In this document: positions 33,370-41,455 of the stretch, piece by piece
Layout: every line of letters starts with the position of its first letter
How positions within the stretch are numbered: the stretch's first letter is position 1
Source of the DNA: Variovorax sp. S12S4
GTDB lineage: Bacteria; Pseudomonadota; Gammaproteobacteria; Burkholderiales; Burkholderiaceae_C
Direction of reading: 5' to 3'
Assembly: GCF_023195515.1 (NCBI RefSeq)
Contig: NZ_JALPKR020000001.1
Location: forward strand, 1-53,450
DNA length: 53,450 nt
The notes under the pieces: model-generated
Database searches by the model: none
Told to the model about the DNA's origin: nothing
Seen by the model: only the letters and a program-made list of their open reading frames with translations
Translations under genes and position numbers: made by a program

Positions 33370-35322
33370 ATGCCTGATGAAGAAGCTGCGCTGCAGGCTG
33401 GCCTTCCGTTTGCACACCGAGGCCGCCGCTTGTCGGGACCGAAGGCATGGTTTTGCAAGCTGATCGGCGCATGCGTGCTTCTCTTGGCGGCCGGCTCCGC
33501 CGTAGCGCAGCCCTCGCCTGATATCCACGTAGAAGCGGTGCGCGGCACTGGATGGAACGAGGCCGCACCTCCGGCCGACGGCTGGGCACCCGTCACCCTG
33601 CCCGACAGCTGGGCCGCGCGCTGGCCCGGCTTCGACGGCGTGGTCTGGTACCGGTTGACCTGGAACCAGCCCACGCAAGTAGCCGAAACCGGCTTGCTGC
33701 TGCACTACCTCAACATGGCCGGTGCGGTGTCGCTCAACGGCACACCCATCTGGCGCGACGAGAGCCTGGTCGAGCCGCTTACCCGTGCCTGGAACAGCCC
33801 GCGCTACTGGCTGCTGGCCCCGCCGCTGCTGCAGACGGGCCGCAACACGCTGCTGATACGGGTTTCGGGACTTTCGGCCTATCAGGCAGGGCTCGGTCCG
33901 GTCAGCCTCGGCGTACCCGCGGCCATGCAGGCGGCATACGGGCATGAGCGTCTCTTGCGCCGCGATCTCCAGATGCTCGGCCTGGCGGTGAGCGCGGCGG
34001 TGTCGGCCTTCTTCGCTGCGCTTTGGCTATTGCGGCGGCGCGAAACGGCCTATGGCTGGTTTGCTTTGATGTCGGTGCTGTGGCTGCTGTTCGGCTACAA
34101 CCAGATCGCGACCAGCCCCTGGCCTTTTGCGAGCAACCACAGCTGGCAGGCGTCGAACACCTCGCTGCTGCTTCTGTTCAGCGTGTCTTATGCCGTTTTT
34201 GCGCTGCGCTTCTGCGAGCGCCGCATGCCGCGCCTGGAAGGCTTTGCGCTGCTGGTCGCGGTGGCCGGCGTGCTCGACCTGTGGCTTGCCGGTTCCGCGA
34301 ACCTGGTCACCCATCGCGCCCTTTGGACGCTGGTGGGCGGCCTCACGATCATTGCCGTGAACAGCGCCTCGCTGGTTCACGCCGCGCGGCACCGGGGCAG
34401 CCCCATGCGTTCGCTTGCGCCCTTCATGGCACTGTCGGCGGTAACCGGCGCTCACGACCTGCTGGTGTTCACCCAGGTGATCGACAGCAACATCTACTAC
34501 ACGACCATGTCCTCATATGGCTTGCTGCTGGGCATGGCGCTGACGCAGGCCGGCCGCTTCGTGAGCAGCCTGAAGCGCATCGAGAACTTCAACACCGAGC
34601 TGATCGAAGAAGTGAACGCCGCCAAGTCGGAACTGGCCGCCACGCTTGCGCAGCAGCACGCGCTGGAGCTCGCGCATGCGCGCATCGGCGAGCGCGTCAA
34701 TCTTGCGAGCGACCTGCACGACGGCCTGGGCGGCATGCTGGTCGGCAGCATTGCAACGCTTGAGCGCAGGCCGGAGGAGCTTTCGGCACCGGCCCTTCTC
34801 GCCATGCTCAAGAGCCTGCGCGACGACTTGCGGCTCATCATCGACGCCACGGGCCGTCACGACGGCGCACGCGCGTTCGGCGAGCTGCTCGCGCCCCTGC
34901 GGCATCGCACTTCGCAGCTGCTCGACGCCAACGGCATCGACTGCCGGTGGCAGGTGTCAGGCATCGAGACGCTCGAGCTGCCGCCCTCGCAAAGCCTCGA
35001 CCTGCTGCGTTTTTTGCAGGAGGCGCTGACGAACACCCTCAAGCACAGCGGCGGCCGACGTGTGGATGTGGCCGTAACCTGCGCCGGCGCCGACCTGCAA
35101 CTCGACGTGCGCGACGACGGCCAAGGCTTTGTCGTGGCAGACGCTGCCAAGGGCGGCGGCTCGGGTCTGCGCAGCCTGCACGCACGCGCCCGCAGGCTGG
35201 GCGCCGAGCTCCATTTGGAGTCTCGCCCGGGTGCCACTCAGCTCGCGCTGCGCATGCCTGTCAAGACGGGAATAAACGGGGCGATACAAATTGCAATCAT
35301 CGGTAACAATGGACGAAAATAA
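33370..35322 (+). CDS. NarX-type sensor histidine kinase with 7TM-like sensor
   Basis: About 650-residue membrane kinase. A signal sequence (IGACVLLLAAGSAVAQ) leads to a periplasmic jelly-roll-like domain (WAPVTLPDSWAARWPGFDGV, YLNMAGAVSLNGTPIW), then about seven hydrophobic segments from LGLAVSAAVSAFFAALWLL to YGLLLGMALTQAG: a 7TMR-DISM-like layout. The HisKA_3 box is LASDLHDGLGGML with H450. HATPase motifs: FLQEALTNTLKHSGG (N-box) and DVRDDGQGF (G1), then GSGLRSLHARARRLGAEL. It lies 47 bp upstream of RR2 and is its likely partner. The start is ATG 33370; an ATG at 33322 would lie inside the dyad. Confidence 0.9.
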   Translation: MPDEEAALQAGLPFAHRGRRLSGPKAWFCKLIGACVLLLAAGSAVAQPSPDIHVEAVRGTGWNEAAPPADGWAPVTLPDSWAARWPGFDGVVWYRLTWNQPTQVAETGLLLHYLNMAGAVSLNGTPIWRDESLVEPLTRAWNSPRYWLLAPPLLQTGRNTLLIRVSGLSAYQAGLGPVSLGVPAAMQAAYGHERLLRRDLQMLGLAVSAAVSAFFAALWLLRRRETAYGWFALMSVLWLLFGYNQIATSPWPFASNHSWQASNTSLLLLFSVSYAVFALRFCERRMPRLEGFALLVAVAGVLDLWLAGSANLVTHRALWTLVGGLTIIAVNSASLVHAARHRGSPMRSLAPFMALSAVTGAHDLLVFTQVIDSNIYYTTMSSYGLLLGMALTQAGRFVSSLKRIENFNTELIEEVNAAKSELAATLAQQHALELAHARIGERVNLASDLHDGLGGMLVGSIATLERRPEELSAPALLAMLKSLRDDLRLIIDATGRHDGARAFGELLAPLRHRTSQLLDANGIDCRWQVSGIETLELPPSQSLDLLRFLQEALTNTLKHSGGRRVDVAVTCAGADLQLDVRDDGQGFVVADAAKGGGSGLRSLHARARRLGAELHLESRPGATQLALRMPVKTGINGAIQIAIIGNNGRK

Positions 35323-35369
35323 GTAAAAACGTCCCAGTTCATCGGTCGCCGCTTCAAAATGTCGAGCAA

Positions 35370-36053
35370 ATGTCAACTTCCTACCCGGAAGCCGTTGAAG
35401 CCGTTTCTCTGAGTCCGACGCTCGTCGTCGAAAACGATCCGTCGATGCAGGAACGTTTTCGCTACATCCTGTCGACGCTCGGATGCGACGAGCCCCAGAT
35501 CGTCTGGACCGAGAGCGGTGAGACGGCCATGCAACTGCTCGAGAGCCAGCGTTTTGGTGTGGCTCTTGTGGACATCGGCTTGCCCGATGGCAGCGGTATC
35601 GAACTCATCGACTGGCTGCAGGCCCACCAACCGAAAGTGCCCGCCGTCGCGGTTTCCGCGAAGCGCACCGACGAAACCATTTTTTCAGCGCTGCGCGCCG
35701 GCGCGATGGCCTACCTGCTGAAGGAGCGCGACGATCTCGAGCTCAGCATCGGCCTGCGCAGCATCGAGCAAGGCGGCGCGCCGATCGACGCAGCCATTGC
35801 GCGGCGCATCCTGGCGTGGGACTCGAGTCACGCGGCCGATTCACCGGCCGATTCGGACACGACGCTGTCGCTGCGCGAACGCAAGATGCTCGAGCTGGTG
35901 GTGCAGGGGCGCAGCTACAGCGACATTGCCGAAACGCTTTCGGCGCCCAAGCTGGCGTTGGAGCGCCGCACCAAGGGCATCTACAGGAAGTTGGCGCTCG
36001 GCTCGCGGGCCGAGACGGCGCACGCGGGCGGCGAAGATTCCTTTTCGCGCTGA
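35370..36053 (+). CDS. LuxR-type response regulator with divergent output domain (RR2)
   Basis: 227-residue paralogue of RR1. The receiver is very similar (VEAVSLSPTLVVENDPSMQE, VALVDIGLPDGSGIEL, YLLKERDDLELSIGLRSIEQ), but the acidic pocket is E-N rather than E-D. The helix-turn-helix is altered at positions that are near invariant: RR1 SKLTVECHTKNIYRKL becomes PKLALERRTKGIYRKL, and the C-terminus becomes AHAGGEDSFSR. DNA recognition is therefore probably changed or lost. It is located immediately downstream of the kinase, so it is likely the cognate receiver. It is convergent with uppP (3-bp gap). Confidence 0.88.
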   Translation: MSTSYPEAVEAVSLSPTLVVENDPSMQERFRYILSTLGCDEPQIVWTESGETAMQLLESQRFGVALVDIGLPDGSGIELIDWLQAHQPKVPAVAVSAKRTDETIFSALRAGAMAYLLKERDDLELSIGLRSIEQGGAPIDAAIARRILAWDSSHAADSPADSDTTLSLRERKMLELVVQGRSYSDIAETLSAPKLALERRTKGIYRKLALGSRAETAHAGGEDSFSR

Positions 36054-36056
36054 GGC

Positions 36057-36881
36057 TTACTCCGCCCAGACCACCATGCCGGTCCACGCCGTGGCCAGCA
36101 CCACGATGCCGAAGGCGATGCGGTACCACGCAAAGGGAATGAAGTTGTGCGTGCTGATGTACCGCAGCAGCCAGCGCACGCAGAGCCACGCGCTCAGAAA
36201 CGAAAACACCAGCCCCACCGAGAACAGCGGAATGTCGGCCACCGACAGCAGCGCGCGCTCCTTGTAGAGGCTGTAGGCCCCGGCGCCGATGAGCGTCGGA
36301 ATGGCCAGGAAGAACGAAAAATCGGTGGCCGCCTGGCGCGAGAGGCCCAGCAGCATGCCGCCGATGATGGTCGAACCGCTGCGGCTGGTGCCCGGAATCA
36401 TTGCAAAGCACTGCACCAGGCCCACCTTGAGGGCGTCCCACGTCGTCATGTCGTCGACATGCTCGATGCGCACCGAACCGGGCGGCCGCTTCTCGGCCCA
36501 TAGGATGATGAAGCCGCCGATGATGAAAGTACTTGCCACGACCACCGGGGTGAAGAGATGCGCCTTGATCATCTTGCCGAAAATCAGGCCCAGCACCACG
36601 GCGGGCAGAAAGCCGATGACCACGTTGATGGCCAGGCGCCTGGCCTTGGGCTGCCGCGGCAGCGCCACCACGGTGGAGTGGATCTTCTGCCAGTACACCA
36701 GGATCACCGCGAAGATCGCACCCGTCTGAATGGCAATGTCGAACACCTTGGCCTTGGCGTCGTCGAAGCCGAGCAGCGAGCCCGCAAGAATCAGATGCCC
36801 GGTCGACGAGATCGGCAGAAACTCTGTCAGCCCCTCGACAATGCCCATGACAGCGGCCTTCACCAGCAAAACGATGTCCAC
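36057..36881 (-). CDS. uppP: Undecaprenyl-diphosphatase UppP (BacA)
   Basis: 274-residue integral membrane phosphatase recycling undecaprenyl diphosphate for cell-wall synthesis; it also confers bacitracin tolerance. Family motifs: [40 protein letters not shown] (the PGxSRSG/TI active-site loop) and a polytopic helix pattern to [17 protein letters not shown]. The start is set at GTG 36881 because AAGGAG lies 6 to 8 bases upstream and the conserved [17 protein letters not shown] follows; an ATG at 36905 would lack a site. Confidence 0.94.
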   Translation of the reverse strand: MDIVLLVKAAVMGIVEGLTEFLPISSTGHLILAGSLLGFDDAKAKVFDIAIQTGAIFAVILVYWQKIHSTVVALPRQPKARRLAINVVIGFLPAVVLGLIFGKMIKAHLFTPVVVASTFIIGGFIILWAEKRPPGSVRIEHVDDMTTWDALKVGLVQCFAMIPGTSRSGSTIIGGMLLGLSRQAATDFSFFLAIPTLIGAGAYSLYKERALLSVADIPLFSVGLVFSFLSAWLCVRWLLRYISTHNFIPFAWYRIAFGIVVLATAWTGMVVWAE

Positions 36882-36962
36882 GCTTACTCCTTTAAAGAGC
36901 GCCAATTATGGCGAGGCATCGAGTCAGGCCGGGTTCAGGCGGCCCCGTGCGGCTGCGGGCTT

Positions 36963-37628
36963 TTATCGGGGGCCCTGCCCGGAGCGCGCTCGCAGCGCTC
37001 GCACGGCGCTGTCTACGGTGGTGAGCACCGGCAGGCCGCTGGCTTGCTCGCAGGCGGCACGGGCGCGCGCCATGCTGAACTGTGCGAGCGCAATGCGCGT
37101 GCAGCCGCGCTCGCGCAGGGCCAGTGCCTGCGCGGCAATCAGGGCGTCGTGCCGCGCCGTATCGCCGGCATTCAGCGCGTCGAGCGCGCCTTCGGCCAAG
37201 GCGGGATCCAAATCGAAGCCGGGCGGGAACTCGAGCGGCATCGACGCCAGCGTGGCTGCGAAGGTTGCAATGAGGCCGAGCCGGCCCTGCCCTTGGCCTT
37301 GCGCCTGCACGGCCTCGGCCACCATCGCCTCGTTGGGCTTGAGCACCGGAATGCCCGCGTGCCGCTTTGCTACCGCCTCGATGCACGGGCCGAAGGCCGA
37401 ACAGGTGAAGAGAATGCCCTGCGCGCCGGTGTCGACCGCGTACTGCGCAAGCCGCTGAAAGCGCTCGTGCATCGCGGCGTCGAGCCCCCGGCCGCCGCGT
37501 GCCAGGTCGGCCGAGAGGCTGTCGTCCAGCAGGTTCATGCGCTCGGCCTCGGGCCAGTCGCGCTCGAAGGCGGCGTTGATGGGCGCAACCGAATGAGAAA
37601 GCGCGTGGATCAGGGCGATGCGGATCAT
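36963..37628 (-). CDS. Aspartate/glutamate racemase family protein
   Basis: 221-residue Asp/Glu/hydantoin-racemase-fold protein. It begins MIRIALIHALSHSVAPINAA; the two cofactor-independent catalytic cysteines are candidates in ILFTCSAFGPCIEAV (first site) and the C-terminal strand LAQFSMARARAACEQ, though the second motif is less typical (S/A in place of Cys in the canonical position). Function is likely racemisation of an amino or hydroxy acid. It is last of the minus-strand amino-acid cluster (aminotransferase, binding protein, racemase), 13 bp after the binding protein. Confidence 0.8.
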   Translation of the reverse strand: MIRIALIHALSHSVAPINAAFERDWPEAERMNLLDDSLSADLARGGRGLDAAMHERFQRLAQYAVDTGAQGILFTCSAFGPCIEAVAKRHAGIPVLKPNEAMVAEAVQAQGQGQGRLGLIATFAATLASMPLEFPPGFDLDPALAEGALDALNAGDTARHDALIAAQALALRERGCTRIALAQFSMARARAACEQASGLPVLTTVDSAVRALRARSGQGPR

Positions 37629-37641
37629 GCGGCAGGAATCG

Positions 37642-38559
37642 TCAGATGCCCTTGGACGACGGGTTGGCAAAGGCCTCCTTCGTCTCGGCGTTGAGCGGGT
37701 AGTTGATGTTGATGCCCTTGGGCGGAATCGGCGACATGAACCACTTGCTGTAGAGCTTTTCCATTTCGCCCGACTTCATCATGCCCGACACCACGCGGTC
37801 GACCAGCGCCTTGAAGGCCGGGTCGTCCTTGCGGAACATGAGCGACTGGTTCTCGGTGCGCAGGCTCTCGCCGGTAATGACAAAGTCCTTCGGGTTGCGC
37901 GCGTTCGCAATCTGCCCGGCCAGCAGGATGTCGTCGAGCACAAAGGCCTGCGCCCTGCCGCTTTCCACCAGCAGGAACGAATCGCTGTGGTCCTTGCCGC
38001 CGAGGTTGTTCACCTCGAGGTTGCGGCCCTTGTCGGCCTCGCGCAGCAGGCGGAACGAGGTGGTGCCGGTGGTGGTGACCACGGTCTTGCCCTGCAGGTC
38101 GGCAATGCTCTTGATGCCCGAATCGGCCTTGACCAGCATGCGCACGTTGTAGCGGAAGATGTCCGGTGAAAACGCCACCTGCTTCTGGCGCTCGACCAAG
38201 TTGGTGGTGGAGCCGCACTCGATGTCGACCGTGCCGTTCTGCACCAGCGGAATGCGGTTGGCCGAGGTCACGGCCTGGTATTTGATCTCGATGGCCGGCA
38301 GCTTCAGCTCGCTCTTCACCGCTTCGACGATGCGGTTGCAGATCTCGATGCTGTAGCCCACGGGCTTCAGGGCGCCGTCGAGGTAGGAGAAGCCGAACGA
38401 CGACTCGCGGTACCCGAAGGTGATGGCGCCGCTCGCCTTGATCTTGGCGAGCGTGTCGTTGTTGTCCTGGGCCCGCGCGGCCGTATGCGGCAACAACAGG
38501 GCGAAGGCCACCGCGAGAGCGGCAGCACCGAAGGGAATCGGCAGACGAAGCTTGGGCAT
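37642..38559 (-). CDS. Amino-acid ABC transporter substrate-binding protein (GltI-like)
   Basis: 305-residue periplasmic binding protein of the family 3 (SBP_bac_3) type. The signal peptide is PIPFGAAALAVAFALLLPHT ending AARAQ. Mature landmarks: IKASGAITFGYRESSFGFSY, GYSIEICNRIVEAVK, LVQNGTVDIECGSTTNLVER, SIADLQGKTVVTTTGTT, closest to glutamate/aspartate binding proteins. No ABC permease or ATPase follows, so it must use membrane subunits encoded elsewhere. ATG 38559 has AGGAG upstream. It is between the aminotransferase and racemase on one strand. Confidence 0.9.
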   Translation of the reverse strand: MPKLRLPIPFGAAALAVAFALLLPHTAARAQDNNDTLAKIKASGAITFGYRESSFGFSYLDGALKPVGYSIEICNRIVEAVKSELKLPAIEIKYQAVTSANRIPLVQNGTVDIECGSTTNLVERQKQVAFSPDIFRYNVRMLVKADSGIKSIADLQGKTVVTTTGTTSFRLLREADKGRNLEVNNLGGKDHSDSFLLVESGRAQAFVLDDILLAGQIANARNPKDFVITGESLRTENQSLMFRKDDPAFKALVDRVVSGMMKSGEMEKLYSKWFMSPIPPKGININYPLNAETKEAFANPSSKGI

Positions 38560-38618
38560 GGAAGCGCTCCTCGGAACGGCGGTTGAAAAAAACAGCGAAA
38601 GAAATTCGAGAGCGGTCG

Positions 38619-39953
38619 TCAGCGCGCGGCGGCGCTCGTCACCGCATCGATGGAAGCCGCGAGGCGGGCGGCGATTTCCCGCAGGTCTTGCCGCGTGGCG
38701 ATAAAAGGCGGCGCGAGCAGCACGTGGTCGCCCTGTCGGCCATCTACGGTGCCGCCGAAGGGGTAGCACAGCAGGCCGCGCGCCATGGCGTCTTTCTTGA
38801 TGGCTGCGTTGACCTTCAAGGACGGATCGAACGGTGCCTTGCTCGCACGGTCGGCCACGAGCTCGATGCCCCAGAAAAAGCCGCGACCGCGGATGTCGCC
38901 GACATGCGGGTGGCCGCCGAGCGCCTCGGCCAGCATGGCGCCGAACGCCACGCCGTCGTCGCGCACCTTGGCAACGAGGCCGTCGCGCCGGATCACCTGC
39001 TGCACCGCGAGCGCCGCCGCGCAGGCCATCGGATGGCCGAGGTAGGTATGGCCGTGCTGGAAAAAGCCGCTGCCCTTCGACATGGCATCGACGATCTTTC
39101 GCTGCGCCAGCACCGCGCCAATCGGCTGGTAGCCACCGCCAAGGCCCTTGGCAATGGTCATGAGGTCGGGCACCACGCCCTCCTGCTCGCAGGCGTGCAG
39201 CGTGCCCGTTCGGCCCATGCCGCACATCACTTCATCGAGGATCAGCAGCACGCCATATTTGTCGCACACCGCGCGCACGGCCTTGAAGTAGCCCGGCACC
39301 GGCGTGAGCACACCGGCCGTGGCGCCGCCCACTGTTTCGGCCACGAAGGCGATTACACGATCGGCGCCCTGCGCGACGATGGCAGCCTCGAGCTCGGCCG
39401 CGAGGCGCAAGCCGTATTGCTCGGCGCTTTCATCGGCCCGCTGCTCGCGGTACGGGTAGCACGGCGCGACGTGCGTGGCCGGCACCAGAATGGGCGCGAA
39501 CGGTTCGCGGCGCCACGCATTGCCGCCCACTGCAAGCGCGCCCAGCGTGTTGCCGTGATAGCTCTGGCGGCGCGCGATGAAGTGCGTGCGCTGCGGCTGG
39601 CCAATCTCTACGAAGTACTGCCGCGCCATCTTCAGCGCCGCCTCCACCGCCTCGGAGCCGCCACTCACCAGGTACACATGGCTCATGCCTTCGGGCGCCG
39701 AGGAAATCAGCTCGTCGGCCAACTGCTCGGCCACCTCGCTGGTGAAGAAGCTGGTGTGCGCGTACGCCAGCTTGTCGAGCTGCGCGTGCATGGCGGCCAG
39801 CACTTCGGGGTGCGCATGGCCGAGCGAAGACACGGCTGCGCCGCCCGAGGCGTCGAGGTATTCGCGCCCTTCGGCGTCGCGGATGAACATGCCATTGGAG
39901 CCCGCGGCAACCGGCGGGCTCTGGCAAAGGTGGCGGTGAAAGACGTGCGTCAT
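38619..39953 (-). CDS. Class III aminotransferase (aspartate/omega-aminotransferase family)
   Basis: 444-residue PLP enzyme. It begins MTHVFHRHLCQSPPVAAGSN; PLP phosphate and ring contacts are in LVSGGSEAVEAALKMAR and FIARRQSYHGNTLGALAVGG; LLILDEVMCGMGRTG provides the Asp to the pyridine nitrogen; the Schiff-base lysine is K269 in MTIAKGLGGGYQPIGAV. The frame extends further upstream but the residues before ATG 39953 are unrelated and would cross the RpiR operator region. Substrate likely an amino acid or omega-amine delivered by the neighbouring binding protein. It is first gene of the cluster divergent from the RpiR regulator. Confidence 0.9.
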   Translation of the reverse strand: MTHVFHRHLCQSPPVAAGSNGMFIRDAEGREYLDASGGAAVSSLGHAHPEVLAAMHAQLDKLAYAHTSFFTSEVAEQLADELISSAPEGMSHVYLVSGGSEAVEAALKMARQYFVEIGQPQRTHFIARRQSYHGNTLGALAVGGNAWRREPFAPILVPATHVAPCYPYREQRADESAEQYGLRLAAELEAAIVAQGADRVIAFVAETVGGATAGVLTPVPGYFKAVRAVCDKYGVLLILDEVMCGMGRTGTLHACEQEGVVPDLMTIAKGLGGGYQPIGAVLAQRKIVDAMSKGSGFFQHGHTYLGHPMACAAALAVQQVIRRDGLVAKVRDDGVAFGAMLAEALGGHPHVGDIRGRGFFWGIELVADRASKAPFDPSLKVNAAIKKDAMARGLLCYPFGGTVDGRQGDHVLLAPPFIATRQDLREIAARLAASIDAVTSAAAR

Positions 39954-39989
39954 GGTGGCGGGTGGCAGCAAGATGGCGGATTCGCGTTT

Positions 39990-40078
39990 GGAACTAACGT
40001 TTCGACGGATTATTGTTTGGAACATTTGTTCCGTCAACTGCTGTTGTTCCATGTCCGGTACATTCGTTCCAACAGCAG
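39990..40078. promoter_or_regulatory. RpiR/aminotransferase divergent control region with GGAAC/GTTCC sites
   Basis: Perfect dyad GGAACA-TT-TGTTCC at 40019-40032, with further half-sites GGAAC (39990-39994) and GTTCC (40046-40050, 40066-40070). A second inverted repeat, CTGCTGTTG/CAACAGCAG, brackets the right part (40038-40046, 40070-40078). Clustered half-sites between a regulator and its probable target are typical of RpiR control. Confidence 0.65.
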
Positions 40079-40097
40079 CTGCCAAAGAGACACCGCC

Positions 40098-40964
40098 ATG
40101 GGCGCCAGAGACCAGATCCGCCAGCGTTTCAACGAACTGAGCCCCGCCTTGCAGCAGGTGGCGCGCTATGTGCTCGACCATCCGAACGAAGTGGTGACCA
40201 CGTCGATGCGCAACGTGGGCACGCGCGCGCAAAGCACGCCCGCCACGCTGGTGCGATTTGCGCAGCACCTGGGCTATGCGGGCTGGCCGCAGCTGAAGGA
40301 AGCCTTTGCCGGCGACATGGGCCTGGGCACAGAAACCTACGGCGGGCGCGCCAAGCAGCTCATCGGCCGCGCGCAGGACAGGAGCCTCACGGGCGAGATG
40401 TTCGAAGTGCAGCGCCGCAACCTGGAGGCCACGCACCAGCAGAGCGAGCAGGCGCTGCAAAAGGCCTGCGCATTGATCGAGAAGGCGCCCGCGGTGCACG
40501 CGGCGGGGTTCAGGGCCTGCTTTCCGATCGCGTTCTCGTTCGTCTACGTGTACCGGCTCTTCCGCGCCAGCGTGCACCTGGTCGACGGCCAGGGCGGCTC
40601 GCTCGAAATGCAGCAGCGCGCCTTTGCCAAGGGCGATGCGCTGGTGGTGGCCAGCTTCATGCCCTACTCGCGCGAGGCGCTGCAGGTGACGGAGGCGGCC
40701 AAGGCGGCGGGCTGCCGCATCGTTGCCATTACCGACAGCGTGGCTTCGCCGCTGTCGCTGCTGGCGGACGAAACGCTGCTCTTCACGATCAACAGCCCCT
40801 CGTTCTTTCCCTCGGTGGCGGCCGGCGTGGCCGTGACAGAGGCGCTGGTCGAACTGCTCGCGAGCCGCGCGGGCAAGCCGGTGATCCGGCGCATCGACCA
40901 GGCGGAGGCGCAGCTGTTCGAATCAGGCGCGTACCTGGTGCCGCCGGTGGCGCGCGGTAGCTAG
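40098..40964 (+). CDS. MurR/RpiR-family transcriptional regulator
   Basis: 288-residue regulator with an N-terminal RpiR helix-turn-helix (IRQRFNELSPALQQVARYVL, STPATLVRFAQHLGYAGWPQ) and a C-terminal SIS domain (YREALQVTEAAKAAGCRIVA region, ITDSVASPLSLLADETL). SIS domains usually bind phosphosugars, but RpiR proteins beside amino-acid genes are known. It is divergent from the aminotransferase/binding-protein/racemase cluster, which it presumably controls through the GGAAC-type sites. ATG 40098; the long frame reading into it from upstream is spurious. Confidence 0.9.
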   Translation: MGARDQIRQRFNELSPALQQVARYVLDHPNEVVTTSMRNVGTRAQSTPATLVRFAQHLGYAGWPQLKEAFAGDMGLGTETYGGRAKQLIGRAQDRSLTGEMFEVQRRNLEATHQQSEQALQKACALIEKAPAVHAAGFRACFPIAFSFVYVYRLFRASVHLVDGQGGSLEMQQRAFAKGDALVVASFMPYSREALQVTEAAKAAGCRIVAITDSVASPLSLLADETLLFTINSPSFFPSVAAGVAVTEALVELLASRAGKPVIRRIDQAEAQLFESGAYLVPPVARGS

Positions 40965-41078
40965 AAAAATAGGTGCGGCCAACCAATCGCATGCTGCGGT
41001 GCCGCATTGCGGAACCCGCGCAAAACCGCCCGGTCAAACAGCTGTCGCGGCTTTGTGCTGCGACAGGAGGTAATGACC

Positions 41079-41444
41079 ATGAAGCAAGTGAAACACTGGC
41101 AAGACCCGGTCAACATCGTTCTGGGTGTGTGGCTGATCGTCTCGCCCTGGGTCCTGGGTTTCCAGGACGTGACCTTCGCGATGTGGAGCACGGTAGTGAC
41201 CGGTATCGCACTGGGCGCCGTGGCGCTGGGGGCGACCCTGGTTCCGCGTGCTTGGGAAGAGTGGACCGAAGGCGCGCTCGCGATCTGGCTGGCCGTATCC
41301 CCCTGGGTACTCGGCTTTGCCACCGTCGAGAACGCAATGGTCAACGCGGTGCTCGTGTCCGCGGCCATCCTGGTGCTTGCGCTCTGGGTGCTTGTGACCG
41401 ACAAGGACTACCTGGGCGGGTCGATGGACCGTCACGCGCACTGA
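41079..41444 (+). CDS. SPW-repeat membrane protein
   Basis: 121-residue protein with two SPW repeats, WLIVSPWVLGFQDVTFAMW and WLAVSPWVLGFATVENAMV, each a pair of membrane helices with the Ser-Pro-Trp motif. The start is ATG 41079 because AGGAGG (41065-41070) lies 8 bases before it; ATG 41073 is only 2 bases from the site. Family function unknown. It is convergent with the efflux operon (11-bp gap). Confidence 0.85.
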   Translation: MKQVKHWQDPVNIVLGVWLIVSPWVLGFQDVTFAMWSTVVTGIALGAVALGATLVPRAWEEWTEGALAIWLAVSPWVLGFATVENAMVNAVLVSAAILVLALWVLVTDKDYLGGSMDRHAH

Positions 41445-41455
41445 AGGCACGTTGA

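Noticed and set aside
38583..40964. Single 793-codon plus-strand frame covering the aminotransferase and RpiR region
   Set aside because: Its first two-thirds are antisense to the class III aminotransferase; only the part from 40098 is the real RpiR gene.
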